This document shows, piece after piece, positions 23,812 through 34,586 of a stretch of DNA of 64,000 nt. A program made the position numbers and the translations under genes. Position 1 is the stretch's first letter, and each line of letters starts with the position of its first letter. The notes under the pieces are model-generated. The model made no database searches. It was not told the DNA's origin and worked only from the letters and a program-made list of their open reading frames with translations. The DNA comes from Cyathus striatus (taxonomy: Eukaryota > Basidiomycota > Agaricomycetes > Agaricales > Nidulariaceae), in assembly GCA_025738555.1 (NCBI GenBank), contig JAOVFP010000008.1, positions 3,782,001-3,846,000 on the forward strand. The letters run 5' to 3'.

Positions 23812-24794
23812 TTTACACTCTGCAAGATAAGGAGTAACTAAGTACATGATGTCTACTCTTCTACAAATATCCTCTCCTCTACTACCTTCAATATTGTAGA
23901 TCTATTTTGTATTATCTGTAAAAGTGAAAAGAATAGTGAGAAGATGGCTGGTGTGAAGCAGTGGAACAGCTGTGTGTTATCCACTCTAATAGCATGGAAT
24001 CTATGCTACCCTGATCCTTGTTACTGAGCATCAGCACATATATTTCCATAAATCTGATATATAATATGTCTGACTGGCAGGCTTATGCTTAAAACAACTG
24101 CTTCTATGTGAAATACTCTTGTCTATACATAGTTCTATGTCATTTAATTTTTGGAAGTCTCAAATTCTGACAAACCTATCAAGTTTAGTGAATGTTATTT
24201 ATATAAGTTTACAGTAATGTGCAAGATTATATTATTCCTAAATCTTAACTACATACATAGCTGTGATTTACAAAAAGTTCTGTGGAAATTGGTGTTGATT
24301 TGGAGGTGGGAGAGCGCAGATAATCCAGATGTGTCACGTGATGAGGTGGTGCCTTGTTAGGTGGTTGATGACTGTATTATAAAGTACAAAGTCTATGAAT
24401 CAGAGCTGTAAGTCATAAAACATTAGACTGGTCAGCTATAAACTCGAAGCGTAATCGACTTCTCCTAGTAGCTTCCATAGCTATTGTCACTAAGTAAAAC
24501 AGCCTCCAAGTGAGTAAACTACATTTGTATGTGATTTGATTTGTCCAAAACTCCACAGATGCAAGCCCAGAGTTGTGTTTATTCCTGCAGTGAAAAAGTT
24601 AGCGTGATATATATTCATTACAATAAAATAACATACAATTATACTTTGCGAGGTCGCGAATAGGTAACCATAATTTCCGGCCCAAACAATTATGCATTTC
24701 AGACTTTCAGACTTGCGACGTGATTGCATGTCAATGCACTTTCTTCCGAACAGGAACGTGCAGCAGAACCGATACACCTTCAAAATACGAAATA
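23812..24794. other. Intergenic, 3' flank of member D
   Basis: No gene recognised. The last 300 bp (about 24535-24670) match the 3' flank of member C near 32460-32575 (shared phrases around CAATTATA and TTGCGAGGTCG). The minus-strand frame 24490..24783 is therefore flank, not a gene. Confidence 0.5.
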
Positions 24795-25115
24795 TTACGA
24801 TTGTCCAAAATTATGACCATTGTAAGACCCTTTGACTACATAATTATACCTGTTTCTCGCATTGTACTGCATTTTACGGACACTTTTATCTGTGGAGCTG
24901 TAATCTCCGCCAACATTGATGTACGACGAAGGCCCAATGCCGGAAAATTGGAGAGATGGATATGAAAAAGGTCTTGTTGTGGTAGCCAGAGTTTCTGGGG
25001 TGATAGATGGCGCTGGTGGAGGTTGACTGACAGGACGCAGTGGAGGTTGTGGAGAAACACTATCTGTAAACTCAGAGGTTGCTTCCAAATTCAGTGGATC
25101 CCCTGAAGGGGACAC
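24795..25115 (-). pseudogene. Family member D: promoter fused to a last exon only
   Basis: This copy keeps the linker and C-terminal motif (PRPFSYP-like segment, then SSYINVGGDYSSTDKSV and NRYNY). Exons 1-3, which encode the helical domain, are missing: the sequence goes from linker text at about 25105 directly into the TATA/promoter sequence of member A type (TATAAAG at 25115-25121). No ATG opens the frame; the longest frame starts at a GTG. It is best read as a roughly 0.9-1 kb internal deletion derivative, although a leaderless transcript of the motif alone cannot be excluded. Confidence 0.75.
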
Positions 25116-25613
25116 TTTATAGCGAAGGCTGGGACTACAATGGGAGTCAAAGTATGTGACGGAAACGAGGTATATCTACGTGAGTTAATATTATAGTTGC
25201 ACAGTGCCTGTGGCTACTGGAAGGTTTTGACACTTTGGCCCCTTTGACTTCTATGTACGAGTCAATAAGTAAGTATGTGTCGGGAAATCGACGGAAACCA
25301 AAAGATGTCAAGTTTATTAACTTACATACAGTGGCGGCGGGGGCGGGGCGGGCAGGCCTGCCAATCCTGATGGGCATAGACGGGCATACATAGATAAGTC
25401 AGCTATGGCCAATTTGACTGACATGACGAAACTTGACCGTTCATTATGTACCTAGCGAAATAAACTTACGATTTCTGAGGCCGTAGACCTTCAAGTGTTG
25501 ACCAACTTGAAGGCCGCAACTGTGCATTGTACCATAATTGTCAACAGATAGTCCGGGTGCTAACACCAAGTTAGCGTCTCAGGTATGCAGTTAGATACGA
25601 ATGCATTGTCGAC

Positions 25614-28600
25614 TAGGGCTGCACACTGTAACCGTGTATACAGTATACAGTACGGGTTGTACAGCTTCCGTACCGTACCATACCCTAATCTCAGATGTAA
25701 ATGTATGGACGGTTAACGGTACAGTTACAGGCATATACGGCCGTATTTATGAGAATATTACGTAAATGATCTCTATTAATTTTCGCACCGCTTCATACCC
25801 TTACTACTTCACAACTTAGCATCTGTACTCACAGAATTCCATTTGGTTAAGGTTTCTCCTTTTCTGTCTTCGCATAATTTTGAAACTCGGAAACCTTTTC
25901 GATAAGAGATGTCTCCACCTGTTACAACTTGGATTCCTGAGCTGCTCCAAAGCATTTGTCGATCCACCCTTGCGAAGCACAAGGAAGTGGCGTGAAGATT
26001 GTTCTAGTGGACGATGCCCCTTGTAAGTGGTGCCAAATACACAAGCTCATTTGCATTTTCTGACATTTGTATGGAGATCCAAGGTGTTTGTAGCCCATTA
26101 TACAGCATGAGTTACGATGTGGTCAATATTCAGCACCGAATCAAGGGCTGGTAACTATCTTTAACCATAGTTACACTGAAGTAAGAGTGGCAACGTAAGT
26201 GAAGAAATTTTTATCTTTATTACTATATAAAAGATTGAAAAAATTGCACTAAAATCAGTCATTACCACCGCTCGCTATGCCCAACCACTGTGCTATCGAT
26301 TTGGAGACAATGAATTGAAGGATGCTTCGGACATTACTTCCTGTGACTCTGAAAGTAGTACAGTCTTCCTTCTTCGTACCTCGACTGGCATAAGTGCTAC
26401 TGAAGGTATGTACTTTTATTTATTTTTCGAAGTGCATAAATCACAGTACCAACCTACATACCTCGTTCCCAGAAGACACAGGCTGGGTTGGACTTTGAAT
26501 TCACTTGAAGATATTGCAAAAAGCAACGATAAGTTGCAAACAAACTCGAGGAGTACTCATCAGCAAGCACTGGTTTTTGCATATAGCATACTATAGTATG
26601 TATATGAATCCTTGTAACATGTATAACTTTTCAAATTAGCCAAAGTCACTGTATAGTAGTTTGTAGCACTCTGTAATGTAATTACTGTGCTGTATAGCTC
26701 TCTACAATTTATGAGAAATCTGTAGCAATATATAATGTAATTAGTATGCTATAAAGTACTATACAGTTTCCAAGTGCTATGCAATAATCTATAATGTAAG
26801 TAGTACACTATGTAATTTTATACAGTTCAACACCAAGTGCTCTGTAATGATCTGTAATCTATCTAGTATGATATGTAGTATTATACAGCACTACTAAATT
26901 TAATAGTTGAAACTTGTACATAGTTGGTAATACCCACAAATCTGCTACATATTACTTAAAGTTCAACTCTCCGCTGTGGAGGGAGTAGTTGGTATACTGG
27001 TATAACCCAGTACTATACTTATAATTTGATTTACTTCGTTTCATTTATCATTTACCTTTAATTATCTATTTCTACTTACTCTAAATTCCTATCTACATAT
27101 TTCTATTTTTTACTTTGGTTCTACGACGTGTTGTGCAAACAGTGCACTCGGATTTCTGTGTTTTCATTCCATGTGTGGACTTAGAGACGTGGCGCGGCCT
27201 CACCAAATATTGGGAAGCCGATGCCAAACAACACGTGACGTGCGTATGTGCTGTCGTGTCTTGCCTATGCTACAACGCATTCCACTTACTGCTTTCCATA
27301 TCACTCTCTGCTTTTCTTTTTTCGTATTCTCTAGGCTTTCTGTCCGTCACCTCAAGGCCTGTCAAGACGACGTTCGGACTCTCTGGGCATTATGCGCCCC
27401 TCGGACAGCTCGAGACGATAGGGCTTAGGGTTGTACACCCACTCAAGACCCCTCTTTCTCATCAAGATACTTACGTGTTTGGTCCTCAAGACCGGTGTTT
27501 CGAATGCTGAGGCACGATGACTGGGTCTTTACCCTCATTGTGCTATGCTATTACTGGTGGAAGGATAAGGTACTCGGGTCGAGGCGTTGGGTTTATCTTA
27601 TATCCGTTCGTTTTATTCTTTTTCCTTTCTTTCATTATACAATTTCGTCACCCTCGTTTTTTCGTTACGATACACGTCTGGACTCTTTTCCTCTCGTCAT
27701 TCCTCATCCGATATTCTGACTGCCGGTGTCCGATGACAGAGTGCCCCGCCACCAACGACGCATTGTCGAGTTTTGCAGCCTAGCCCACTGCACCGCTACT
27801 TTGGGGAGAGTAGTCGCCGTCAACTCCAATGTCGTGTGTTCTGTGGTAACATCAAGAGAGAGCTGCTATCATTGTGCATCGGTTCGAGGAGTATTGAGTG
27901 TGGTAAGTGACTCATTCAACTTCAATTGTTCAAACACGGTCTCTATTTTCTTACTATACTTACTTCCACTATCATACCTTTGCTATATACTTCCCTTTTC
28001 GTTATCCTTCGCTTCTAGCCTTTCAATTTCATATATCTTCGTGTACCTTTTTCTTTTTCTGGGCAATGGCGACGTAAGAGCATGTGTGCGCTATCCCTAT
28101 CAGTCTTATCTTTCGCATTGACAATGTATCTACAGATGGCATCGTGAACACTCTTACTTCGTCATCCACTCTGCTTGCTCCTCAGCAGCAGACTATGACA
28201 GAGACTCCTCAGATCCGGTCTCAAACCGATGCTTTAACGCTTCATAGATAGCCACATCTCATCAAGTTGCCCTCCTCAATGTCCGACGCCGCTGGCAAGA
28301 ACAGCGTGAAAGCCACACAATCCACCCCCCTCCTCCCTTCTCTCCCATGTCACAACGACAATGATGCCACTGGATACAGCCCCTTCCTCCCCCCTTCCTC
28401 CCTCATCCCCTGCGCGATAACAATCACCGCACATCATCCAGCCCCCTCCTTCCCTGCACCATTACAATGATGACGAAGCCCATCCTGTCTCCTGTCGGCA
28501 AGTGTGGTGTTGAGGGATTTTGTTCGCAAAGGGTTGGACAGGATGCACAATTTGGGGTACCATTCTCATTGAATATTATTATTTACCCTGTATCTATTAA

Positions 28601-29412
28601 AATTACTTAATATATTTATTTATTTATATAACTGAAGGAGTGACACTATTGGCTGAGGTATTAGAATCCCAAGGAAATCCTACAGGACCTGCTGTAATCC
28701 TGGATATTCTAAAGCTTCCATAGCATACTGCCAAGCCTCCACAGTGTTGTATAGCACTCCATAGCATGCTACCATGTCTCTGTAGTGCTTGATAGTATGT
28801 AGTGATAACTCTGTAGTACTACAGAGTTGAACACCTTTGTTATGGTGCTATGGCATTATACAATGCTCTGTAGCACTACTGTAGCACTGTGTAGTATAAT
28901 CAGTACTTGCTGATGCTTTAAGCCACCACTAGAGGATTTTTACTGATGTGATACCTTTAAATGGTGGCTGGGGTATAAGGCTCAGTTACCTAACTTATAC
29001 TCCCCAGAAACCGATGTTTTATCAATTACTGGTTTGTCATTCTGCCATTTCGCTATTTTAATAGTTACTGACACTATTAAATATTTAGGGTCTGCTGTTG
29101 CAGCTGAGCACATTATCTCCCTCCGCTGTGAAAGTTTACATGCAAAAAATATACATGCATTGATGCTCGTGAAGCATGTAATACCTTCGGCTCCACCACA
29201 TGTAGTTTCTCTGCTATGACTTCAGCCATGTCATAGAATACAAAAAATTGATCTATCAACGGCCATATACCCGTATACGGTCGTATATTTTACCATCCGT
29301 ACTGTTAGTGCCTTCAACATTTTAAAATACGGTATGGGTACGGCTTATCCGTATCCGTATAACACCCGTATTTAAACAGCCGTATCCCATATACGGACGG
29401 TGTGCAGCCCTA
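25614..29412. mobile_element. hAT-1: 3.8 kb hAT-type element inserted upstream of member D
   Basis: Left end TAGGGCTGCACAC and right end GTGTGCAGCCCTA are perfect inverted repeats, flanked by the 8-bp direct repeat TTGTCGAC (25606-25613, 29413-29420). The uninterrupted site survives upstream of member A (TTGTTGAC followed by AGGGCGCAGC at about 21561), which proves insertion. CGTATAC/GTATACGG-like subterminal repeats lie within 200 bp of each end. No full transposase frame exists. Near 25910 a degraded reading (PPVTTWIPELLQ, then KHKEV and a CKWC pair) may be a transposase N-terminal remnant. The middle carries a second repeat-rich insert. Confidence 0.85.
26630..28960. other. Nested repeat-rich segment inside hAT-1
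   Basis: Both margins (26640-26900 and 28690-28910) are packed with variants of CTGTAGCACT, TGTAGTACT and ATAATGTAAT. The core (27.0-28.5 kb) is pyrimidine-rich, with plus-strand open frames 27115..27510 and 27726..28121 that match nothing I know. This looks like a second element inserted in hAT-1 or an acquired host fragment. Its exact ends are not resolved. Confidence 0.35.
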
Positions 29413-29420
29413 TTGTCGAC

Positions 29421-30184
29421 AGGGCGCAGCTGTACATGATGTTGTTAGAATCTGGGTGTTCGTGTTGAGGCACAGCCGCATAGTTACATAATATAGTTAC
29501 GTAATCATTCTCTGTATGTACGCGCGTCGTAGTTTCTGTGCAATTCACGGCTTCATCTGTCACTATCGTCGGTCAGCGTTTTCAATCCGGTCTTCCTCCA
29601 CGGTCAGCTCTTCAACTCTCCCCTTCTATTCTTGACAGGTGTTAGTTATGGTTACTGGTATCGATAAAGAATAAAAACAAATAAAGTTCCCTTATAAGTT
29701 ACAATGTACATGCCACATATTTCTCACGGGAGTTATAATCATGATGTAACTGACCGTTGAACGTTGTTCTTTTACGAGCTCAGAAAAATTGATACGTGGT
29801 TATACTTTTATTAATATATTATGCTCTTACATGCCTTTTATCATAGTATACCTTAAGCAGCTTGGCGTGATCAAGTGAGCAACTATTGACTTGGTTGAAT
29901 TAGCAGAAACCCGGATTGTACCTCGTCGTCGTCGTGTAAGTCGATGATGTCATGGAAAACCAATGTCCAATCTCTGTGTACTTTAGACTTTTCACTCAAA
30001 GCCCGCCAGCTAAGCATTATTAAAGACAATGAATTTTGAAATAAAGATGCTTGACTATGTGCCGCCGCTGTTCTGGGCAATTTCGAAGTGGACATCAGCG
30101 ATCGCCAAGCGCTCGGGTTGGCGGTTGGAGGTCTGAAATTATATTTGATGTTTACAGCCCGCACAGCTATAGACTACATTAAAA
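29421..30184. other. Upstream region of member B
   Basis: The first ~50 bp continue the duplicated member-A-type upstream block after the hAT-1 insertion. The rest has no recognisable coding content; the minus-strand frame 29883..30164 lacks any known domain. Confidence 0.45.
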
Positions 30185-30193
30185 ATATAAAAG
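30185..30193 (+). promoter_or_regulatory. TATA box of member B
   Basis: ATATAAAAG-type element about 40 bp upstream of the ATG at 30227, matching the spacing seen in members A and C. Confidence 0.6.
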
Positions 30194-30226
30194 GCCAGAC
30201 ACCTCATTTCTTCTCAGTGATCCTCA

Positions 30227-31697
30227 ATGCAACAAACCATCATCACCCGCGAAACCCTCGTAGATATAGTAGTCGAGCTCTCCAAAGATGTCCCTTCAGA
30301 AGGATTATCCACCAACTTGCCTGACAAGTTCAATATAAGGGACAATGCAATGACTTTCTTGGAAATCGTGAAGGAGGCCTCAAGTGCATGTCCGCCGTTG
30401 AAGGCCATTTCAGCAGCAGTTCTGATTCTCTTAAATACTGCCCGGGTAGGTTTTGTCGCTTTTCCTTTCGTTCTGCACGCTCGCCGCTGACTGGAAATTT
30501 CAGACAACTAAAGGGAACAATGAGAACCTCTCGCGTCTAGCCGATGATTCAAAAGAAATGGCACATGTAGTCCTTTATCATTATTATAATACTGGCACTA
30601 GGGAATGGGATTCTGAAATTCCGGAAGATCATAAAAGAATAATGTTTCAATTTGTCGAGTAAGCTTCATTATAATCTTCACTATTGAACAACAGCTTAAT
30701 GTATACAGGAAAGCATATAGTGTCTATCTCACAGCCGAAACACTGCGCAATCGCCCATGGTTCAAACGCTTCCTTTCAGCGAAGGTAAACGAGGACACTA
30801 TTAAGGCTTGTAGAGAGACGCTTGATCAAGCCCGTAACGTCCTCGATGTGGGATTTGTTCTATGTTTAACTTCGCTACCCATTCTGACGATCGCTTAGAC
30901 CAGACTTGCCCTAGAGACAAACAGGAATACAAGGGAACTGAGAGCGTTTGTCCCTTGGATTACCTCTCTATGCCTGAGGACATTGGGCCTAGATATTACC
31001 AATAGCCTACCTTCACAGCCTCAACTATCATCTCCTGTCAGCCAATCTCCACCAGCGTCATCTACCACTTCAGAAACCCCACTGCCAGCCAACCCCCACC
31101 CGCCCCATCTACCACTCCAGAAATCCCTACTGTCGGCCAACCTCCACCAGCACCATCTCCCACTTCAGAAACCCCTACTACAAGCCAACTCCCACCTGCA
31201 CCATCTACCACTCCAGAAACCTCTATTGTCAGCCGATCTCCACCAGTGCCAACCACTACCTCAGAAACATCTATTGTTGGTCAACCCCGCTAGTACCATC
31301 TACTACCCCAGAAACCCCTACTATCACCCAACCTCTACGAGCACCATCTACCACGTCTGGAGCACGTTCTGCCAGCCAATCTCCACCAGCGTCATCTACC
31401 ACTTCAGAAACACCTACTGTTAGCCGACCTCCACTAGCACCATCTACCACTTCAGAGAGACCTACTGTCAGCCAGCCTCCGCCGGTACCATCTACCACTT
31501 CAGAGACACCTACTGCAGAAAGGTCTTCCCGGCACTCGTCTTTCCAAAATATCAGTGGTGGTTTGGTCAATAATATTGGCGGAGACTACAATGTCTCGAA
31601 TAGAAGTGACCATAGAACACAGCTCAACTCGGGAAACATCTGGAATTCGTCAATCAATAATTCTTACAATGGCCGTGGTTATGGACGTCGAATGTAA
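30227..31697 (+). CDS. Family member B (first copy), two 1-nt losses in the linker
   Basis: Exons 30227..30445, 30504..30658, 30709..30847, 30899..31697. The N-terminal domain follows the family pattern (MQQTIITRETLVDIVVELSK, FLEIVKEASSACPP, then RPWFKRFLSAK). The linker is an array of ten 16-residue Pro/Ser/Thr repeats, and the end carries ISGGLVNNIGGDYNVSNRSD and NIWNSSINNSYNG. In this copy exon 4 is 799 nt and out of frame: C4 runs near 31079 and 31287 have C5 in the second copy (55805..57280), where the linker stays open to the stop. The two positions look like under-called homopolymers, so the gene is probably intact in the organism. Function as in member A (inferred). Confidence 0.65.
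31040..31517 (+). repeat. 48-bp minisatellite coding the member B linker
   Basis: Ten tandem units encode variants of SQPPPAPSTTSETPTV. Two units are one base short in this copy (47 nt). The second copy at 56621..57100 is 480 nt, exactly 10 x 48. Confidence 0.85.
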
Positions 31698-32718
31698 ATG
31701 GATCAGTTCCGCAGCACATTTTTAGTCGGGGCCAATTGTTGGAGTATGCAAACGCTCACGCGTCCGATTTGTCTCCACATAGTGACACTTTCTAAGTGTC
31801 TACTCTCTAGCCTTCTAGGATTCCGTCACCGGGAAATCTGAAACGTAGTAATTATTTTGACTTGATTTTACTTGATTTTGATTGGACACTACAACGGGCA
31901 TTTGTTCACACCAGCGACCGGCTTTGGGAAATCAAATTATATACGGATGTCAAACGGATGTACTCTGCTTACTACTACTATTGTAGTTGAACTTTGGCTT
32001 GACGGTGCGACTTAAACGAAAGTAACGCCAACATGACGGCGACTTTAAATGGGTGCTCAAGGCCATAAACCTAACCTTTACAACGAGGTGACCTACATAC
32101 AGTAGTAACCCATTACAAGAAACGTGATAGAAAACTGACGAAAAGCGAAGAGGGAGGAGAGTAAATAAATCGAATAGTTGAAAAATTTAAACTACTCGTT
32201 AGTATCCGCGATGTAAGTCATAAAGCTATAATCAAGCTAGGAAGTACGACAGGAATTGGTCTACTTAAACCTTATAAACAGCCTCTCCTATATTAGTAGC
32301 ACCGACCCCGCCGCCGGGTCATCGTCGCGACTAGCTGTAGCATAGCCGCCTAGACATCGTGAGTACATCCTGCTGCACTACTTAATAGTAACAAGCAGTG
32401 TGATAGGTATGGTCACCAAGTATCAGCAGGTCCATATATGATTTGCTTTCCCCAAGTTGGCCATTGAAGCAAGCACAGAGCACTTAGTCATTGTTCCTGC
32501 AATAAAAGTCAGCATGATATGTTTACTGGCATCGCCATGATTAAGCTTACAATTATAGCTCTTGCGAGGTCGTGAGCAGATAATGTCCTGTCAAATCAAC
32601 TAACCTGAGTTATTTCGTAGAGATATCTGAATTTTACGAAATGATCGCACGGCAGTGCAGAGGCTCCTGAAGGTTAGGAATGCGTGGCGAAACCGATGGA
32701 TGTTCGAGGAGCAAAGTA
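31698..32718. other. Convergent intergenic region between members B and C
   Basis: No gene recognised. The 3' flank of member C (32460-32580) matches the flank of member D. A segment near 32345-32410 (AGACATCGTGAGTAC...AGTAACAAGC) recurs at 41630-41675. Confidence 0.5.
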
Positions 32719-33794
32719 TTACACCATTCCAAAACCATCGGCATTGAAAGAATTCTTGACTTCAAAATTCCACCTGTTACCCGAGTTGTAGTGCTTGTTA
32801 TGGACACTTCCATCCACCGTACTGTAGTCTCCCCCAACACTAATGTAGGATGAGGGTCCACTGCCGGAAAATTGGAAAGGTGGGTATGAGAAAGATCCTG
32901 TTGTCTTAGCCCGAATATCCGGGGTGGTAGATGGCGCTGGTGGAGATTGGCTGACAGGACGCAGTGGAGGTTGTGGAGAAAGACTATCCGTAAACTCCGA
33001 GGTTACTTCCGAGTTCAGTAGATCCCGTGAAGGAGATGGAGAAACAATTGTAGGAAGAATCTGTCTCAGCTCCCGTGCGTCCCTGTTTGTCTCAAGGAGA
33101 GCCCCAAACTAAGTAATCGTTAGAATGGGTAGGGAAGTAAAGCATAGAACAAAAGTCACCTCGAAGACACGTCTGGCATGATCAAGTGTTTCCCTTAATT
33201 CTTTAATAGTGTCTACGTCTAGCTTGGCTGAAAAGAAGCGTTTGAACCATGGGCGATTGCGTAGTGCTTCAGCCGTAAGGTAGACATTATATACTTGCCT
33301 GTATACATTAAGCTGCTGTTCAATAGTGAAGATGATAACGAAACTTACTCGACAAATCGAAAAATCGTTTCAACATGATTCTTTGGAATTTCAGATTTCC
33401 ACTCCCCAGTGCCAGTATCATGATAATGAGACAACATTACATATGCAATCTCTAGTGAATTTATGGCCAGACGCAAAAGGTTCTTCTTGTTTCCTTTAGC
33501 GGTCTGAGTTTTCTGGTTAGTATATATTCGTGCAAAACAACTTAGGAAACGCAAAAAAAACCCTACCTGGGCAGTATCCAGGAGAATCAGAACTACTGCT
33601 GAAACAGCCTTCAATGGTACCGCTGGACAGGCATCTGAAGCTCCCTTTACGAGCTCCAGTGAAAGTATTGTAGCTCCGTTCGCTGTGTACTGGTTGCCAG
33701 GCAAGTCTATGGTAAATCCCTGGCAAGAGACCCGTTTGGAGAGCTCGAGTACTCTGCGGACAAGGGTTTCGCGGGTGATTACGCTTTGTTGCAT
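32719..33794 (-). CDS. Family member C: HeLo/MLKL-like domain protein, intact
   Basis: Exons 33567..33794, 33349..33503, 33160..33298, 32719..33108; 303 aa, intact in both copies of the duplication. The N-terminal domain has MQQSVITRETLVRRVLELSK, LSLELVKGASDACP, AVVLILLDTAQ-TAKGNKKN, then an exon 3 with RPWFKRFFSAKLDVDTI and LDHARHVFE. The linker includes a single PVSQSPPAPSTTPD unit, the same phrase that is amplified tenfold in member B. The C-terminus is SSYISVGGDYSTVDGSVHN, then NRWNFEVKNSFN. Intron 1 is 63 nt (a multiple of three) and has no in-frame stop, so retention would insert 21 residues. Convergent to member B. Cell-death or recognition role is inference from architecture. Confidence 0.75.
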
Positions 33795-33843
33795 TGAAGT
33801 CGTTGAGAAGTGGGTGGGAATTGTTATTGTAGCTGGCCTCTGG

Positions 33844-33851
33844 GTTTATAT
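33844..33851 (-). promoter_or_regulatory. TATA box of member C
   Basis: TATATAAA on the minus strand about 50 bp before the ATG; same position as in A and B. Confidence 0.6.
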
Positions 33852-34140
33852 ATAATTTAGAATACAAGGGAGGGCCCGTTCCGGAAGCGATGATCATTAC
33901 AGCAATGACTTGGGTACGCACAGATTGGAGTATTCAGCAGGAAACTGACAAGCGGTGCGTGTGATGATTCAGATTGATTCAGATTGATTCGGTTGCTTTT
34001 CTCGAGGAACTCAAACGGAAGTAACTGCAATATGTCAGCGCTAAATGTGCGCTTAAGGCATAGATGGCAGTTCGGTCTTTTAGTGACGTACATCGGTGAT
34101 TTACATAGGTGACAGTCCCTAAGAACTTGGAGGCGGTGCT

Positions 34141-34586
34141 ATGGTGCGGATCGCTTAGTCACCACTAGTTTTGTACAGCGGCAAAATTGGGCCACGAAAT
34201 TTTTGAAATTTTTAGGCCGATTTTGTTCATCTTTTTGAAGGTTTAAGAGTATATTATATCTGTATGATATTGATACTTCATCAAAAGAGTAGATTGTAAG
34301 ATGAAATACTAGCTTCCTCACAAATTTTAAGCATAAGAATGATGACTAACCATGTCTATTTATAGTAATTACCTTCCCGATATGGTAATTTGGCAAAATC
34401 TGGAATGTGTGAAAAATATAACTCGCTCAGTTTTGGGAATTTTGACAAACTGTTTAGTAGAACCATCCAGTTCATCAAAACAAGCATTTTTACAAGAGGA
34501 ATAAGAAAATGGGGTTATTTTGCGTGAGAAATATCAAGTGACTTTTCCTTGTACAAAAGTTGTGGTGACTAAGTGATTCGCACCAT
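34141..34586. mobile_element. 446-bp inverted-repeat MITE
   Basis: The ends ATGGTGCGGATCGCTTAGTC and (reverse complement of the right end) ATGGTGCGAATCACTTAGTC form an inverted repeat of about 36 bp with few mismatches, continuing through CACCAC and TTTTGTAC. The interior is AT-rich and non-coding. It directly abuts the next element. Confidence 0.75.

Noticed and set aside
24490..24783. Possible small gene downstream of member D
   Set aside because: The DNA matches the 3' flank of member C, where the frame is not kept.
27115..28121. LTR retrotransposon in the core of hAT-1
   Set aside because: I found no gag/pol motifs, no long direct repeats at its edges and no primer-binding site.
31062..31570. 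Minus-strand Gly/Val-rich repeat protein over member B's linker
   Set aside because: It is the antisense reading of the 48-bp repeat; the sense strand has splice sites and the conserved motif.
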